From NCBI GenBank assembly GCA_900549845.1, contig URPT01000027.1:1-15117 (forward strand): a stretch of 15,117 nucleotides of DNA, read 5' to 3'. Below are positions 13,514-15,117 of this stretch, piece by piece. This stretch comes from an uncultured Veillonella sp. (lineage in GTDB: Bacteria > Bacillota > Negativicutes > Veillonellales > Veillonellaceae). Both the position numbers and the translations under genes were made by a program. Position 1 is the stretch's first letter, and each line of letters opens with the position of its first letter. The notes below the pieces were generated by a model. That model did no database searches. It saw nothing but the letters and a program-made list of their open reading frames with translations, and was not told the origin of the DNA.

Positions 13514-14452
13514 ATGACCTTACAACAATTAAAGTATGTCACAACAATTGCAAATATAGGCAGTATTAGTGAAGCTGCTAAGAGACTCTTCGTGTCTCAA
13601 CCAAGTCTAACAAAGGCTATTAAGGAATTGGAAAAGGAAATGGGCATTACCATTTTCGACCGTACCAATAAAGGGATTACTGTTTCTAAAGAAGGGGAAC
13701 GTTTCCTCGGCTATGCACGCCAAGTACTAGAGCAAGCCGCTTTATTGGAAGAGCAATATAAAAGCCAAAGCGGTGGTAAAAAACAATTCTCTGTTTCTAC
13801 GCAACATTACTCCTTTGCGGTTAACGCCTTTGTAGAGCTTTTAAAAGGCGCAGGCATCGATCAATATGATGTATCCTTACGAGAAACTCAAACCTATGAG
13901 ATTATTGATGACGTAGCTCATATGAAGAGTGAGATTGGATTGCTCTATTATAATGATTTTAATAGACCTGTACTAGAGAAATTAATTCACACTAATGAAT
14001 TAACATTTACAGAGTTATTTACTGCACACCCACATATTTTCATAGGCAAAAACCATCCACTAGCTAATAAAAAGGTTGTATCTATGGACGAATTAGAGGA
14101 ATATCCATATATCTCCTTTGAGCAAGGCGATCACAACTCTTTCTATTTCTCTGAAGAAATTTTTAGTACCGTTGTACGACCAAAACATATTCGTGTACGC
14201 GATAGAGCTTCCCTCTTTAGTTTATTGCTTGGTCTAGATGGATATACCGTATCTAGTGGTGTTATCGATGAAGAAGTAAATGGTGAGAATATTATCTCTG
14301 TTCCTCTCGCCGAAGAAGGTTTGATGCATATCGGTTACATTACCAATAACAAAATGCATCGCAGTCGTTTAGGGCAAGAATATATTCAAGCCTTAGAACA
14401 GTATGTAGGCAACTACGGTAGACATATTAAACTACCTGAAACAAAAGAATAA
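13514..14452 (+). CDS. LysR-type transcriptional regulator
   Basis: A 312-residue LysR-type regulator. The N-terminal winged helix-turn-helix is clear: MTLQQLKYVTTIANIGSISE, then AAKRLFVSQPSLTKAIKELE (helix-turn-helix about residues 17-36) and the wing FDRTNKGITVSKEGERFL. A coiled linker helix (ARQVLEQAALLEEQYK) leads to the periplasmic-binding-protein-like effector domain from about residue 90 to 300. AAGGAGG sits just upstream of the ATG. The effector cannot be read from the sequence. The next gene downstream on the same strand is methionine synthase-like, and LysR regulators such as MtaR, CmbR and MetR control sulfur amino-acid genes in other bacteria, so that is a possible target; the terminator in between means they are not one operon. 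Confidence 0.94.
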   Translation: MTLQQLKYVTTIANIGSISEAAKRLFVSQPSLTKAIKELEKEMGITIFDRTNKGITVSKEGERFLGYARQVLEQAALLEEQYKSQSGGKKQFSVSTQHYSFAVNAFVELLKGAGIDQYDVSLRETQTYEIIDDVAHMKSEIGLLYYNDFNRPVLEKLIHTNELTFTELFTAHPHIFIGKNHPLANKKVVSMDELEEYPYISFEQGDHNSFYFSEEIFSTVVRPKHIRVRDRASLFSLLLGLDGYTVSSGVIDEEVNGENIISVPLAEEGLMHIGYITNNKMHRSRLGQEYIQALEQYVGNYGRHIKLPETKE

Positions 14453-14841
14453 TATTGTAGGATTCTTGATTATAGTTCAACTACTCTACATAATAGTGTA
14501 ACTTTAAATAAAAGCACTCTCGATTTTGAACTGTACCTCGAAAAATTGTGTCCAATTTTTGGGGTGCAGTTCATTTAGAGAGTGCTTTTTAATATATGTA
14601 GGAAATCTAACTGCTAACAACTAAACCAAAGAAAAGCATAGGATAAGATATACCACAACTGAGTTGATACTATATTAACTTTCATATCTCGATATAACTG
14701 AAGCACAAAAATAACCCTCTGATATAACTTAAAACTATATACAACATCAATATATTGATATTTTTATATATGCTCATCCTTAGTTATAATAAACCTATCG
14801 AATTTATCGGTTTTACCGTTTATATAAGGAGGATTTTATTT
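14453..14841. other. Intergenic region between lysR and the methionine synthase-like gene
   Basis: No gene is supported in these 389 bases. They hold the nested hairpin terminator at 14510-14590, two direct repeats of GATATAACT (14691-14699 and 14721-14729, 30 bp apart), a TATAAT at 14785-14790, a repeated TATCG (14797 onward), and a short CGGT/ACCG hairpin just before the ribosome binding site. I could not recognise an S-box (SAM riboswitch) or T-box. Confidence 0.55.
14510..14590 (+). terminator. Nested hairpin terminator after lysR
   Basis: The outer stem AAAAGCACTCTC (14510-14521) pairs perfectly with GAGAGTGCTTTT (14578-14589) and ends in five T. Inside, TGAACTG (14527-14533) pairs with CAGTTCA (14567-14573), and pairing continues with G-U wobbles and one bulge up to AAAAATTG/CAATTTTT around a TGTC loop (14549-14552). 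The outer stem and T run act as a terminator; the inner hairpin is unusually long and resembles fused transposon ends. Confidence 0.75.
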
Positions 14842-15117
14842 ATGTCCAAACAATTAGCACCATTCCATTTTGATATCGTAGGTTCCTTCCTACGCCCAGC
14901 AGAATTAAAAGAAGCTCGTGAAGCTTTTACAAAAGGAAATATTACAAGAGAAGAGCTAACAGCTGTTGAAGATCGTCTTATTACAGACCTCATTCAAAAA
15001 CAAAAAGCTGCAGGTCTTCCTGTTATTACTGATGGTGAATTCCGCCGTGCATACTGGCACTTAGATTTCATGTGGGGATTCAATGGCGTAAAAGAAATTG
15101 AACTTGAACACGGTTAC
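14842..15117 (+). CDS. Cobalamin-independent methionine synthase family protein, N-terminal part (YxjG/YxjH-like)
   Basis: The first 92 codons of a gene that continues beyond the window. The start MSKQLAPFHFDIVGSFLRPAEL is followed by RPAELKEAREAF, ITREELTAVEDRLI and VITDGEFRRAYWHLDFMWGF. This is the TIM-barrel pattern of the MetE C-terminal family, in the short stand-alone form represented by B. subtilis YxjG and YxjH (about 370 residues). VGSFLRP and TDGEFRR are the recognisable motifs; the zinc-binding Cys/His residues that would show catalysis lie outside the window. The likely role is methyl transfer to homocysteine or a related thiol in methionine metabolism. AAGGAGG precedes the ATG by 9 bases. 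There is a TATAAT at 14785 but no good -35. Confidence 0.88.
   Translation, partial: MSKQLAPFHFDIVGSFLRPAELKEAREAFTKGNITREELTAVEDRLITDLIQKQKAAGLPVITDGEFRRAYWHLDFMWGFNGVKEIELEHGY

Noticed and set aside
14600..14841. S-box (SAM) riboswitch or T-box before the methionine synthase-like gene
   Set aside because: I could not find the conserved core, a multi-stem junction or a terminator hairpin near the start; only short repeats are visible.
1..15117. CRISPR arrays, tRNA or rRNA genes, intact transposase genes
   Set aside because: No regularly spaced repeats, no tRNA-like cloverleaf, no rRNA sequence and no transposase motif were seen.

Overview
The window looks like a chromosomal stretch from an AT-rich, low-GC Firmicute. 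The feoA-feoB-Cys-rich protein cluster, the rnmV-rsmA pair, the strong AGGAGG-type ribosome binding sites and the protein sequences fit a Negativicute, most likely Veillonella. The genus is my inference from sequence style; no database was searched. I see no rRNA, tRNA, CRISPR array, intact insertion sequence or phage gene.

Layout. (1) Positions 1-4200 form a minus-strand metal block: feoA and feoB (ferrous iron import), a small FeoB-associated Cys-rich membrane protein, a DUF6110-type small protein, and the N-terminal part of a P1B-type metal ATPase that runs off the window. Fur-like AATGATAAT words and palindromes lie in the non-coding DNA around feoAB. (2) Positions 4201-4626 are AT-rich, gene-free and rich in palindromes. 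(3) 4627-5925 is a plus-strand DEAD-box RNA helicase, which converges on a minus-strand type IA topoisomerase III (6104-8413); they share a bidirectional terminator. (4) Peptide chain release factor 3 (prfC) is divergent from topB. Its reading frame is broken near the C-terminus, but the missing C-terminal codons are still present just downstream. (5) A 475-bp AT-rich leader precedes a GltS-type sodium/glutamate symporter. (6) Two back-to-back terminators separate gltS from the minus-strand rnmV-rsmA operon (5S rRNA maturation nuclease M5 and 16S rRNA dimethyladenosine methylase). (7) A divergent LysR-type regulator ends in an unusual nested hairpin that looks like two insertion-sequence ends fused together. 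(8) The window closes in the first 92 codons of a MetE-C-like, YxjG/YxjH-type methionine synthase-family gene.

Functionally, the left end handles iron and other transition metals, and the rest is mainly RNA, DNA and translation housekeeping plus amino-acid transport and metabolism. I found no convincing new multi-gene system. The points most worth a second look are the interrupted prfC, the nested IS-end-like hairpin after lysR, the palindromic Fur-family-like sites around feo, and the link between feo genes and a P1B ATPase whose N-terminal metal-binding domain lacks CxxC.
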